DNA of 64,000 nucleotides from an uncultured Lachnospiraceae bacterium. Its GTDB lineage: Bacteria > Bacillota > Clostridia > Lachnospirales > Lachnospiraceae. Below the pieces are notes generated by a model that searched no databases, was not told the DNA's origin, and saw nothing but the letters and a program-made list of their open reading frames with translations. Location: the NCBI GenBank assembly GCA_910578715.1, contig CAJTRL010000002.1, forward strand, positions 1-64,000. Direction: 5' to 3'. The position numbers were made by a program, and so were the translations under genes. Positions 9,396 to 17,832 of this stretch are shown here, piece after piece (position 1 is the stretch's first letter; each line of letters opens with the position of its first letter).

Positions 9396-9410
9396 TGACG
9401 CCCGAATCCT
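9396..9410 (+). repeat. Solitary copy of the fold-back end motif
   Basis: TGACGCCCGAATCCT matches the terminal motif of the large fold-back (TGACACCTGAATCCT at 6991-7005, and the complement of 6699-6713) with two or fewer differences. It lies in the 98-base gap before gatZ. It may be the remnant of a second fold-back copy or a short protein-binding site. Confidence 0.35.
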
Positions 9411-9447
9411 GATAGAAATAACAAACAGAAAGGCTGGAAATACAGAA

Positions 9448-10776
9448 ATGGATGCGATGAGAGCAATGCTGGAAAAAAGAAAATCGGGCATGAAATTTGC
9501 CGGGGTTCCTTCTTTTTGCACGGCGAACGATTTGGTGATAGAAGCCTGCCTGAAACAGGCGATGCGGTTCGGAGACGATGTTCTTGTGGAAGCGACCGCT
9601 AATCAGGTGAACCAGTTCGGAGGCTATACGGGCATGAAGCCTGCGGACTACCGCGATTTTGTCTATGAAATAGCGGACGGCATCGGATTTCCGAGAGAAA
9701 AGATTATTTTGGGAGGAGACCATCTCGGACCGCTGACCTGGCAGAACGAGCCGGAAAAAGAGGCGATGGAAAAATCCATAGAGCTTGTAAAACTGTTCGT
9801 GCTGGCCGGCTTTAAGAAAATTCACTTAGACACCAGCATGCGCGTTGCGGATGACCCGAAGGACCGCCCTTTAAGTGATGAGACGATTGCGGGAAGAGGC
9901 GCCGTTTTGTATGAGGCGTGCGAGGAAGCCTATCAGGAACTGCTTAAGAAAAATCCGGCGGAGGTAAGACCGGTTTATATCATCGGAAGCGAAGTGCCGA
10001 TTCCGGGCGGCGCACAGGAAGCGGAGGAATCCGTTTCCGTGACAGAGCCGGAGGATGTGGAGAAGACGATTGCCGTTTACCGCCGGGAGTTCGAGAAACG
10101 CGGTCTGAAAGATGCCTTTGAGAATATCATCGGCATTGTGGTACAGCCCGGTGTGGAATTCGGGGACGAAGATATTTTTCACTATAACAGGGTGAATGCC
10201 GCAAAGCTGACGGAATCCGTGAAGAAATATAACAATATTGTCATGGAAGGTCATTCCACCGATTACCAGTCTCCGGAGGAACTGAAAGAGATGGTGGAGG
10301 ACGGCATCGCAATTCTGAAAGTAGGCCCGGCGCTGACCTTTTCACTGCGGGAGGGACTTTTTGCACTGTCCTTTATGGAAAAACAGCTTGTTCCCGAGGA
10401 AAAACGGGCGAATTTTATAGAAGTTATGGAAGAGGTTATGATGAAAAATCCTTCCAACTGGAAGAAACATTATCACGGAACGGAAGGAGAGCTTGCGATT
10501 AAAAGAAAGTACAGTTTTTCCGACCGGTGCAGATACTATTTTGCGCTCCCTCAGATGAAGGAAGCAATGGAAAAGCTGTTCCGGAATCTGGACGAAACAG
10601 AGATTCCGCTCGGTATGCTGCGGCAGTATATGCCGGTACAGTATGTGAAAGTGCGGGACGGACTTTTACCACGAACTGCCAGGGAACTTGCGGAGGATTG
10701 TGTGGTACACTTAATCGAGGATTACAATTATGCGACAAAATTAAATTATATGACAGGAGATGTCTTTTGCCGCTAA
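9448..10776 (+). CDS. gatZ: Tagatose-bisphosphate aldolase non-catalytic subunit, GatZ/KbaZ-like
   Basis: A 442-residue protein of the GatZ/KbaZ family, a TIM-barrel partner that activates and stabilises the class II aldolase subunit GatY. Family stretches are VLVEATANQVNQFGGYTG, GDHLGPLTWQ and KKIHLDTSMR at the N-terminal side, and the EGHSTDYQ and KVGPALTFSLREGLFAL motifs further on. AAGG lies a little upstream of ATG 9448. It is followed by its presumed partner gatY at 10924, but a separate promoter with a LacI-type operator intervenes. The cleaved ketose bisphosphate, or monophosphate, is inferred. Confidence 0.88.
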   Translation: MDAMRAMLEKRKSGMKFAGVPSFCTANDLVIEACLKQAMRFGDDVLVEATANQVNQFGGYTGMKPADYRDFVYEIADGIGFPREKIILGGDHLGPLTWQNEPEKEAMEKSIELVKLFVLAGFKKIHLDTSMRVADDPKDRPLSDETIAGRGAVLYEACEEAYQELLKKNPAEVRPVYIIGSEVPIPGGAQEAEESVSVTEPEDVEKTIAVYRREFEKRGLKDAFENIIGIVVQPGVEFGDEDIFHYNRVNAAKLTESVKKYNNIVMEGHSTDYQSPEELKEMVEDGIAILKVGPALTFSLREGLFALSFMEKQLVPEEKRANFIEVMEEVMMKNPSNWKKHYHGTEGELAIKRKYSFSDRCRYYFALPQMKEAMEKLFRNLDETEIPLGMLRQYMPVQYVKVRDGLLPRTARELAEDCVVHLIEDYNYATKLNYMTGDVFCR

Positions 10777-10825
10777 AATGTGAATATCGTTGCATAGATT
10801 TCCCCGAATGTCGCATACGCCGGCA

Positions 10826-10854
10826 TTGTATTTGATACAATATTTTGATATAAT
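10826..10854 (+). promoter_or_regulatory. Promoter of the gatY-ABC transporter operon
   Basis: TTGTAT at 10826-10831, a 17-base spacer and an extended consensus -10, TGATATAAT (TATAAT at 10849-10854). The operator at 10869-10888 begins about seven bases after the expected transcription start. Confidence 0.8.
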
Positions 10855-10868
10855 AAATAAAATCAGTT

Positions 10869-10888
10869 AGAGCGAAACGTTTTGTTTT
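10869..10888 (+). promoter_or_regulatory. LacI-family operator before gatY
   Basis: AGAGCGAAACGTTTTGTTTT keeps the left half and centre of the perfect palindrome at 5184-5203, while the right half is degenerate. It sits directly downstream of the gatY promoter. The shared half-site argues that one regulator controls both transcription units. Confidence 0.75.
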
Positions 10889-10923
10889 ACGAAAAACCAA
10901 TAACAAAAACAGGGGGGATTTCA

Positions 10924-11772
10924 GTGTCATTCGTTACAACGGAACAGATGTTAAAAGCGGCGGATGCGGCGGGTTATGCGGTAGGCGCGTTCAATGTGGA
11001 GAACATGGAAATGGTCATGGCGGTTATTAAGGCGGCAGAGGAGATGAGTGCGCCGGCGATTTTACAGACGACGCCGTCTACCATCAAATATGCCGGACTT
11101 CCACTATATTATGCAAACGTGAAAGCGGCTGCGAAACTGGCGAAGGTTCCGATTGCGCTTCATCTGGACCACGGAAATAGCTTTTCCCTTGCGATGCAGG
11201 CATTGCGGGTCGGTTACACTTCGATTATGATTGACGGTTCCCACGAGGAATTTGCTGAAAATATATTGCTGACACGAAGCGTTGCCGAGGCGTGTGCCCC
11301 TTCCGGCATACCGGTGGAAGCGGAACTCGGTAAGGTGGGGGGCAAAGAGGATGACCTGGACTGCAATGACCCCGGTTACACCGACCCGGACGATGCGGAA
11401 CGGTTTGTGAAGGAGACGGGAATCAGTTCTCTTGCGGTGGCAATCGGCACTGCGCACGGTATTTATAAAGGCGAACCGAAACTGGACGTGGAGAGACTTT
11501 CCGAGATTCGGAAGCGGGTGGACATTCCGCTGGTGCTTCACGGCGCGTCGGGCGTTCCCGACGAAGCGGTCAGAGAATGTATCCGCAGAGGCATCAGCAA
11601 AGTCAATTTTGCGACGGAGCTGCGCATTGCATACAGCAACGGCGTTAAGCAGTTCCTGAAAGACAATCCGGAAGCATTTGACCCGAAAAAGTACGGTACC
11701 CTGGCTATGGAATATGTCACCCGGACGGTAAAAGAGAAAATAACGGTATGCGGTTCGGCCGGAAAAGCCTGA
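10924..11772 (+). CDS. gatY: Class II ketose-bisphosphate aldolase, GatY/KbaY-like
   Basis: Zinc-dependent aldolase of 282 residues, family of tagatose- and fructose-1,6-bisphosphate aldolases that release DHAP. Visible elements are the metal and catalytic segment HLDHGNS, the EAELGKVGG strand, AIGTAHGIYKG with a metal-ligand His, VLHGASGVPDE with another, and SKVNFATELR. The start is GTG 10924 with AGGGGGG at 10910-10916; a TTG at 10882 in frame lies inside the operator and is rejected. It heads the operon with the ABC importer. It probably works with GatZ (9448). Confidence 0.9.
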   Translation: MSFVTTEQMLKAADAAGYAVGAFNVENMEMVMAVIKAAEEMSAPAILQTTPSTIKYAGLPLYYANVKAAAKLAKVPIALHLDHGNSFSLAMQALRVGYTSIMIDGSHEEFAENILLTRSVAEACAPSGIPVEAELGKVGGKEDDLDCNDPGYTDPDDAERFVKETGISSLAVAIGTAHGIYKGEPKLDVERLSEIRKRVDIPLVLHGASGVPDEAVRECIRRGISKVNFATELRIAYSNGVKQFLKDNPEAFDPKKYGTLAMEYVTRTVKEKITVCGSAGKA

Positions 11773-11831
11773 ATGCCGCGGGGCGGGTATCACGAAGCAA
11801 CTTTATCATGTAGTTGGGAGGAAGAAAAAAA

Positions 11832-12803
11832 TTGGAAAAAATAAAGCAAAATCCAATTGTGAAAAAACTGGGCTTCAACAGAATTATTTTATGCTGTGTG
11901 CTCGTGTTGATGTATGCGCTTTTCGCGGTGTTCGGCGATAATTTTACGGGACTTCCGAGAATTTTAAGCGCGCTCAATTATGCGTATTTCTTAGGATTTT
12001 TATCACTTGGCGTAACTTTTGTAATCGCTACGGGCGGCATCGACTTTTCCATCGGGCCGGTGATGTTCTGCGCGGCACTGATATCGGGTTACTGCCTGAC
12101 ATCTTATGGCGTTCCGATGGCGTTAAGTCTGCTTATCAGCGTGCTGGTAGGTATGATGTTCGGTATTTTTAACGGTTATCTCGTGGCGTACTGGTCGGTT
12201 CCGCCGTTCATCGTTTCCATGGCGAGCATGAACATTGCCAAAGGCGTCGCTTCCGTTTTCACGAAAACGCAGTCGGTCAGCTGGCCCCAGGGCGTATCGG
12301 AACAGGGCTGGTTCAGAAATCTGGTAAAAGTGGGTGATTTTCCGGTAGGTCTGGTGATTTTCCTTGTTTTTGCGGTTATCTGTTCCATTATTCTGAATAA
12401 AACGAAAGCCGGACGTTACATATTGAGTCTCGGAAGCAACAAAGAGGCGGTCAGGCTTTCCGGCGTCAATATTAAGAAATGGGAAATGCTGGCATATGTT
12501 ATCTGCGGCACTCTCGTAGGAATTGCGGCTATTTTCTTTGTAGCGGCATATACGACCGTTCAGCCGGGTTACGGCGACACGTATAATAACGAAGCAATCG
12601 CGGGATGCGTTATGGGCGGAACTTCCATGGCGGGCGGTCTGGCGTCCATCGGCGGTACGGTAATCGGCGTATTTATCATCGCTCTTTTACAGGAAGGCAT
12701 TCTGGCGCTTCACTTTAGGAAGGACTATCAGCTTATTATTACAGGCATTATTGTTATTGTGGCGGTATACGCGGACGTTGTTGCAAGACGTAGGAAAAAT
12801 TAA
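11832..12803 (+). CDS. Ribose-type ABC transporter permease (first copy)
   Basis: A 323-residue polytopic permease of the RbsC/BPD_transp_2 family with about eight to ten hydrophobic segments and the family loop GATGGIDFSIG-like sequence (TGGIDFSIGPVM), and SLGSNKEAVRLSGVN, the EAA-like coupling region. TTG 11832 is the likely start, with GGGAGGA at 11816; the in-frame TTG at 11814 overlaps the ribosome site. Its operon order is permease, ATPase, permease, binding protein, so the channel is probably a heterodimer with the protein at 14355. Confidence 0.88.
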   Translation: MEKIKQNPIVKKLGFNRIILCCVLVLMYALFAVFGDNFTGLPRILSALNYAYFLGFLSLGVTFVIATGGIDFSIGPVMFCAALISGYCLTSYGVPMALSLLISVLVGMMFGIFNGYLVAYWSVPPFIVSMASMNIAKGVASVFTKTQSVSWPQGVSEQGWFRNLVKVGDFPVGLVIFLVFAVICSIILNKTKAGRYILSLGSNKEAVRLSGVNIKKWEMLAYVICGTLVGIAAIFFVAAYTTVQPGYGDTYNNEAIAGCVMGGTSMAGGLASIGGTVIGVFIIALLQEGILALHFRKDYQLIITGIIVIVAVYADVVARRRKN

Positions 12804-12845
12804 TGTAACGTACAGGCTGGCAGGCAGAAAGGTGAAGGTAAGAAT

Positions 12846-14342
12846 ATGGGCGAAGTAATCTTGACGATGAAAGAAATTGATAAATCTTTCCCAGGTGTCC
12901 ATGCGCTGGACCACGTTAATTTTGAAGTAAAGAAGGGCGAAGTGCACGCCCTGATGGGAGAGAACGGTGCGGGGAAATCTACCCTGATGAAGGTGCTGAC
13001 GGGTATTTATAAGAAGGATTCCGGAACCATTACCTACGAGGGAAAGGAAGTGGAATTCCATAATACAAGGGAAGCGCAGGATGCGGGCATTGTTATCGTG
13101 CATCAGGAACTGAATATGCTCGGCCATCTGACGGTCGCGCAGAATATTTTTATCGGAAGAGAGTTTAAAAAAGGAATTGCAATCGACGATAAGAAGATGA
13201 ACGAAGAGGCGAAAAAGCTGTTTGACAGGCTTCATATCGACATTGACCCGGCGGAGACGATGAGCAATCTGACGGTCGGTAAACAGCAGATGTGTGAAAT
13301 TGCCAAAGCGATTTCCCATGAGGCGAAGGTTATCATTTTTGACGAGCCTTCCGCGGCGCTGACAGAAGCGGAAATCGAAGAACTGTTCAAAATCATTAAA
13401 GATTTGAGAAAACAGCAGCTCGGTATCGTATACATATCCCATCGTATGGATGAAATCAAGGTGATTACCGACAGGGTAACGGTCATGCGAGACGGCACTT
13501 ATGTAGGAACGCTGATTACGAAAGACTGTACGAAAGACGATATCATCAATATGATGGTAGGGCGTGTCATTTACGAAGACCCGAAGGAGCACAGCATGGT
13601 GGCTCCCGATGCGCCGGTGGTGCTGAAAGTGGAACACCTGAACGCGGGCAAAATGGTTCAAGACGTCAGTTTTGAACTCCGTAAGGGCGAGATTCTGGGC
13701 TTTTCCGGTCTGATGGGCGCGGGGCGTACCGAGACTGCAAGAGCCATTTTCGGAGCTGACCCGAAAGAGAGCGGCGACATTTATGTCAACGGTAAGAAGG
13801 TGGAGATAAATTCCCCGGAAGACGCGGTAAAATGCGGTATCGGCTATTTGTCGGAGGACAGGAAGCGTTATGGTATTGTCGTACAGAAGACCGTTGCCGA
13901 GAACTCCACGATGGCTACCCTCGAAAAATATATGAAGGGCCTGTTTATTGATAAGAAGAAAGAAAAACAAATTACGGAGGAATATGTAAAGTCTCTTGCA
14001 ACCAAAACGCCGAGCGTAGACCAGCTTGTCGTAAATCTTTCCGGCGGTAATCAGCAGAAAGTCGTTATTGCAAAATGGCTCGTAAGGGATTGCGATATCC
14101 TGATTTTCGACGAACCGACAAGGGGTATTGACGTCGGCGCGAAGAACGAAATTTACAAATTGATGAATAAGCTGGCGGAAGAAGGCAAGTCAATTATCAT
14201 GATTTCTTCTGAAATGACTGAAATATTGAGAATGAGCGACCGCATCGTTATCATGTGCGAAGGCAAAAAGACCGGAGAGGTCAGCATCGAAGAAGCCTCC
14301 CAGGAAGCAATCATGAATATGGCGACGCGAGAGATAAGTTAG
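12846..14342 (+). CDS. Sugar ABC transporter ATPase with two nucleotide-binding domains
   Basis: A 498-residue RbsA/MglA-type protein with two fused ATPase halves. The first has Walker A GENGAGKST and Walker B VIIFDEPSAAL. The second half has a degenerate Walker A (SGLMGAGRTE), the signature LSGGNQQK and Walker B ILIFDEPTRGID, as usual in this family. It energises uptake of a monosaccharide or polyol by the flanking permeases. It is 42 bases after the first permease gene and 12 bases before the second. Confidence 0.93.
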   Translation: MGEVILTMKEIDKSFPGVHALDHVNFEVKKGEVHALMGENGAGKSTLMKVLTGIYKKDSGTITYEGKEVEFHNTREAQDAGIVIVHQELNMLGHLTVAQNIFIGREFKKGIAIDDKKMNEEAKKLFDRLHIDIDPAETMSNLTVGKQQMCEIAKAISHEAKVIIFDEPSAALTEAEIEELFKIIKDLRKQQLGIVYISHRMDEIKVITDRVTVMRDGTYVGTLITKDCTKDDIINMMVGRVIYEDPKEHSMVAPDAPVVLKVEHLNAGKMVQDVSFELRKGEILGFSGLMGAGRTETARAIFGADPKESGDIYVNGKKVEINSPEDAVKCGIGYLSEDRKRYGIVVQKTVAENSTMATLEKYMKGLFIDKKKEKQITEEYVKSLATKTPSVDQLVVNLSGGNQQKVVIAKWLVRDCDILIFDEPTRGIDVGAKNEIYKLMNKLAEEGKSIIMISSEMTEILRMSDRIVIMCEGKKTGEVSIEEASQEAIMNMATREIS

Positions 14343-14354
14343 GAGGAAGAAGAC

Positions 14355-15347
14355 ATGAGTAAGAGCAAAGTATCGAATAAATCGGTAATTTCCAGACTGG
14401 GCGGTCAGAAATTCATCGTGATTCTGGTAGTTATCGGATTAATCATCTTTTTCAGTGCGGTTAGTCCTGACTTTCGGAAATATACGACTTTCATGAGTAT
14501 TCTGGACTATTCCTACTATATTGCGCTGATGGCAATCGGCGTTACCTTCCCGCTGATTACGGGAGGCGTTGACCTTTCCATCGGTACGGGACTGATTTGC
14601 TACTCCCTGACGGGCGGTTATTTAATCGTACAGAAGGGCTGGCCCGTAGGAGCGGGCATGGTGGTTGCGCTTCTGCTCAGCATTGCGATTGGCCTGTTAA
14701 ACGGCGTTCTGGTTGCCATTATGAACTTGCCGCCGTTTCTGGCGACGCTGTGTACCTGTATGATTACCCGTGGGCTCGGTTCCATTTTCTCGCAGAACTT
14801 CGGTATTTCCTGGCCGACGAGCGGAACGCCGGGGAGCTGGTTTCGGAACATCTTCAAAATTACCGTGAACGGCACGAAGATTCCGCTCGGCTTTCTGTGG
14901 GTAGTGCTTCTGGTAGTGCTGATGGCGTTCGTGCTGAATCATACGAAAATCGGGCGTTATACGATAGCCATCGGAAGCAACAAGGAAGCGACGATTCTCT
15001 CCGGTATCAACGTGAAGTTTTATCATATCATGGCGTATGTGATTTCCGGATTTTTTGCAGGACTTGCGGCAATCGCTTATTCTGCGGTATTCTCGACAGT
15101 ACAGCCGGGTACGGGAGCCGGATTTGAGCTGGAAGCAATCGGCGGCGCGATTATCGGCGGCGTATCCGCGAGCGGCGGCGTTGGCAGCGTGGTGGGTTCT
15201 CTGATTGGCGTATATGTTATCTGTCTGTTAAAGACAGGGCTTCCCTATATCGGCCTGCAGGCGAACTGGCAGCAGATTATCACGGGCCTCGTACTGATTG
15301 GCGCGGTTCTGATTGATATTATGAAAAAGAAGAAAGAACAAAAATAA
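14355..15347 (+). CDS. Ribose-type ABC transporter permease (second copy)
   Basis: A 330-residue RbsC-family membrane protein, paralogous to the one at 11832: TGGVDLSIGTGLICYSLTGG corresponds to the same loop there, and AIGSNKEATILSGINVKF to the ATPase-contact segment. AGGAGGAAG precedes ATG 14355. Two distinct permeases for one ATPase imply a heterodimeric channel, unlike the homodimer of the classical ribose system. Confidence 0.9.
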   Translation: MSKSKVSNKSVISRLGGQKFIVILVVIGLIIFFSAVSPDFRKYTTFMSILDYSYYIALMAIGVTFPLITGGVDLSIGTGLICYSLTGGYLIVQKGWPVGAGMVVALLLSIAIGLLNGVLVAIMNLPPFLATLCTCMITRGLGSIFSQNFGISWPTSGTPGSWFRNIFKITVNGTKIPLGFLWVVLLVVLMAFVLNHTKIGRYTIAIGSNKEATILSGINVKFYHIMAYVISGFFAGLAAIAYSAVFSTVQPGTGAGFELEAIGGAIIGGVSASGGVGSVVGSLIGVYVICLLKTGLPYIGLQANWQQIITGLVLIGAVLIDIMKKKKEQK

Positions 15348-15450
15348 TACAAAAGCAGGAACAAAAAAGAAACAGAAACAAAAATAATATGATATGCGGC
15401 CGCAAAGCGGTTACATATAGATTTCACTCAAATTAAAAGGAGGACAAAAA

Positions 15451-16605
15451 ATGAAAAAGAGAGTATTGGCAACATTGATGAGCGTAAGCCTCGTAGCTGC
15501 ACTGCTTGTCGGATGTGGCGATTCCGGTTCAACACCCGCATCGTCATCAAATGATTCGTCCGCAAATACGGCGGCATCTTCGGGTGATGCTTCATCGGCA
15601 TCAACAACAGGCGGAGATTACAAATTTGAAATCATTGTTAAGAGCTACCAGTCATCTTACTGGCAGGCAGCCGTAACGGGTGTAAATCAGAAGGCGGAAG
15701 AACTTGGCGTAACCGTAAACTGTACAGGACCTAACGCAGAAAGCGATATCGCAGACCAGGTAAATATGCTGAACAATGCAATCAACAGCGCGCCGAACGG
15801 CATCGGCCTTGCGGCTTGTGACCAGGAAGCATGTCTGGACGCATTGCAGACGGCAATGGACAAAGGCATTCCGGTAGTATGTTTTGACTCCGGTATTCCG
15901 AGCGCTCCGGCTGGTTCCGTATACGCGACAATCGCAACGGACAACTACGCAGCTGGCGCAACGGCGGCAGAAAACCTTTATCCGGCTCTGAAAGACAAGA
16001 TTGCAAGCGCAGGCGCACCTGTAAGAATCGGTGAAGTAAACCAGGAAGCTACTTCCGAATCCATTACGAGCCGTGGACTTGGATTCATCGACAAATTCAT
16101 CGAGCTGGCAACGGCAGACGGCAAGACAGTAGCAGTTATCGGTAATGAATACTATGTAAACAACTGTAAAGACAAAGGCGACGAAGCGAGCGCAGACATT
16201 ATCATCGAAGTTGCAGTACCGGCACAGACAACCGTTGAGCTGTGTGCAACAGAAGCATCCGCTATTTTGAACAAGGCTGATACGATTGGTATGTTCGGTT
16301 CCAACCAGGTTGCGGCAGAAGGTATTCTGACAGCAAACGAGAACCTCGACGTACTGGGAACAGACCCGGCAAATTCCATTCTGGCAGCTGGTTTTGACGC
16401 TGGTTCCGTAATCAAGGGAGCTATCACAAGCGGCAAGATGTTCGGTGCGGTTACACAGTCTCCTCTGGCAATGGGCCAGACAACAGTAGAAGTTCTTACC
16501 AAAATCGCAAACGGCGAATCCGTATCCGATGTTCCGACACAGGGTTACTGGTATGATTCTACAAATATGGACGATGCTTCCATCGCTCCGAACCTGTACG
16601 ACTAA
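15451..16605 (+). CDS. Sugar-binding lipoprotein of the ABC importer
   Basis: A 384-residue cluster B substrate-binding protein (RbsB-like). A signal peptide ends in the lipobox LLVGC, followed by a Ser/Ala/Thr-rich linker and the binding domain starting at FEIIVKSYQSSYWQAAVTGV. AAAAGGAGG precedes ATG 15451. It is the last gene of the transporter operon and is followed by a strong terminator. Its ligand defines the pathway's substrate but cannot be read from the sequence. Confidence 0.9.
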   Translation: MKKRVLATLMSVSLVAALLVGCGDSGSTPASSSNDSSANTAASSGDASSASTTGGDYKFEIIVKSYQSSYWQAAVTGVNQKAEELGVTVNCTGPNAESDIADQVNMLNNAINSAPNGIGLAACDQEACLDALQTAMDKGIPVVCFDSGIPSAPAGSVYATIATDNYAAGATAAENLYPALKDKIASAGAPVRIGEVNQEATSESITSRGLGFIDKFIELATADGKTVAVIGNEYYVNNCKDKGDEASADIIIEVAVPAQTTVELCATEASAILNKADTIGMFGSNQVAAEGILTANENLDVLGTDPANSILAAGFDAGSVIKGAITSGKMFGAVTQSPLAMGQTTVEVLTKIANGESVSDVPTQGYWYDSTNMDDASIAPNLYD

Positions 16606-16648
16606 TCGGATAAGACAACCTTATCAGAAAAACAGGAATTTTAAAGAA

Positions 16649-16682
16649 GGGAACAGGGATATCACAGCCCTGTTCCTTTTTC
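16649..16682 (+). terminator. Rho-independent terminator after the ABC operon
   Basis: GGGAACAGGG (16649-16658) pairs with GCCCTGTTCC (16667-16676), followed by TTTTTCT. It separates the transporter operon from fucU. Confidence 0.9.
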
Positions 16683-16711
16683 TCTAATCAAAACAAAAGG
16701 AGGGTTATACA

Positions 16712-17152
16712 ATGTTAAAAGGTATTCCGAAAATTCTTTCGCCGGAGTTATTGAAGGTTCTGGCAGAAATGGGGCACAGCGACAGGCTGGTTATTTCCGA
16801 CGGAAATTTCCCGGCGGAGTCCATGGGGAAAAACGCAATCGTTATCCGCTGCGATGGACATGGGGTTCCGGAGCTGTTAGAAGCGATTCTGAAAGTGTTC
16901 CCGTTAGATACTTATGTAGAAAATCCTATGAATCTGATGGAAGTTATGGCGGGCGATGATGTGGAAACGCCTATCTGGGACACCTACAAGGAAATCGTCA
17001 GAAAGTACGACGAACGCGGCGATGCGGCAGTAGGCACGATTGAGCGTTTTAAATTCTACGAAGAGGCCAAAACCGCTTATGCGATAATCGCAACCGGGGA
17101 GTCAGCGCTTTATGCCAACGTCATGCTGCAAAAAGGTGTGGTTACGGATTGA
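16712..17152 (+). CDS. fucU: L-fucose mutarotase
   Basis: A 146-residue RbsD/FucU-family protein that interconverts the anomers of fucose before isomerisation. Family features are the N-terminal LSPELLKVLAEMGHSDRLVISDGNFP (with the catalytic-type His), the central HGVPELLEAILKVFPLD, and the C-terminal ATGESALYANVMLQKGV. AAAAGGAGGG precedes ATG 16712. FucU rather than RbsD is preferred because of the length, the VENPMNLMEV stretch and the company of fucI and a fuculokinase-type gene. A hairpin follows. Confidence 0.92.
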   Translation: MLKGIPKILSPELLKVLAEMGHSDRLVISDGNFPAESMGKNAIVIRCDGHGVPELLEAILKVFPLDTYVENPMNLMEVMAGDDVETPIWDTYKEIVRKYDERGDAAVGTIERFKFYEEAKTAYAIIATGESALYANVMLQKGVVTD

Positions 17153-17203
17153 CCGGCAGCATTTGTTAATGATAAAATAATATAACGAGAATTTTGAAAG
17201 CTC

Positions 17204-17244
17204 AACAGTTAAGTCTGAGAAATAATTTCTCAGACTTGGCTGTT
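17204..17244 (+). terminator. Hairpin after fucU
   Basis: AAGTCTGAGAAAT (17211-17223) pairs perfectly with 17225-17237, extended by AACAG (17204-17208) with CTGTT (17240-17244). It has no long U tract, so it may be a weak terminator or an mRNA end protector. Confidence 0.6.
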
Positions 17245-17346
17245 TCACTGGAAACTTCTATGATATGCAGGGCAGTTTTTTCATGGGCATAAGACTGCTT
17301 ATCTCAGAATTACGGTTTCACGGAGCAGAATCAGGGAGGACAGCAT

Positions 17347-17784
17347 ATGCTGGAAAATGTGGGAAGCATGTTCGACGGAATGCTCGACATGATGAAGAAA
17401 CTGAAGAAGGCGTCTTATGAAAAACACATGAAGGAGTTCCGGGAAAGGAACGGACATTTTTTCCGGGAGATGGTACAGTATGTGGAAGGAAGAGAGGACA
17501 GGGAAACTGCGGCAAAAGAAGTGGCGGATGTTTTTACCGATGCGGTGAAGGAAACTTTTTCAGTCAGGGGAAAAATTAAGGCGCGCACCCAGGTAGATAT
17601 GAATTTCTTTATGATTTATTATGTTTTTCCGGCCATTCTGCTGGAAGAGAGTGAAGTGAATGATTTGATTGCCGGAAGCATCCGGGATGCGTGGGAAGCA
17701 AAATTTAAAGACAGTAAAATCCAGTATGCTGACTACGATAAAATTTATAACAATTTTCGCGAAAAAATATTTGGAATTTTCTGA
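17347..17784 (+). CDS. Conserved-looking helical protein of unknown function
   Basis: A 145-residue, charged and mostly helical cytoplasmic protein (MMKKLKKASYEKHMKEFRER, later a KARTQVDMNFFMIYYVFPAIL hydrophobic stretch). No signal peptide is visible and I do not recognise a domain. AGGGAGG lies before ATG 17347. It is 48 bases ahead of the probable fuculokinase and shares its direction, so it may belong to the fucose regulon. No function is proposed. Confidence 0.7.
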   Translation: MLENVGSMFDGMLDMMKKLKKASYEKHMKEFRERNGHFFREMVQYVEGREDRETAAKEVADVFTDAVKETFSVRGKIKARTQVDMNFFMIYYVFPAILLEESEVNDLIAGSIRDAWEAKFKDSKIQYADYDKIYNNFREKIFGIF

Positions 17785-17832
17785 TTTGGGGACGAATGTT
17801 CATTTGGTACAGAGAAAGGAGAGGTTATTGAT

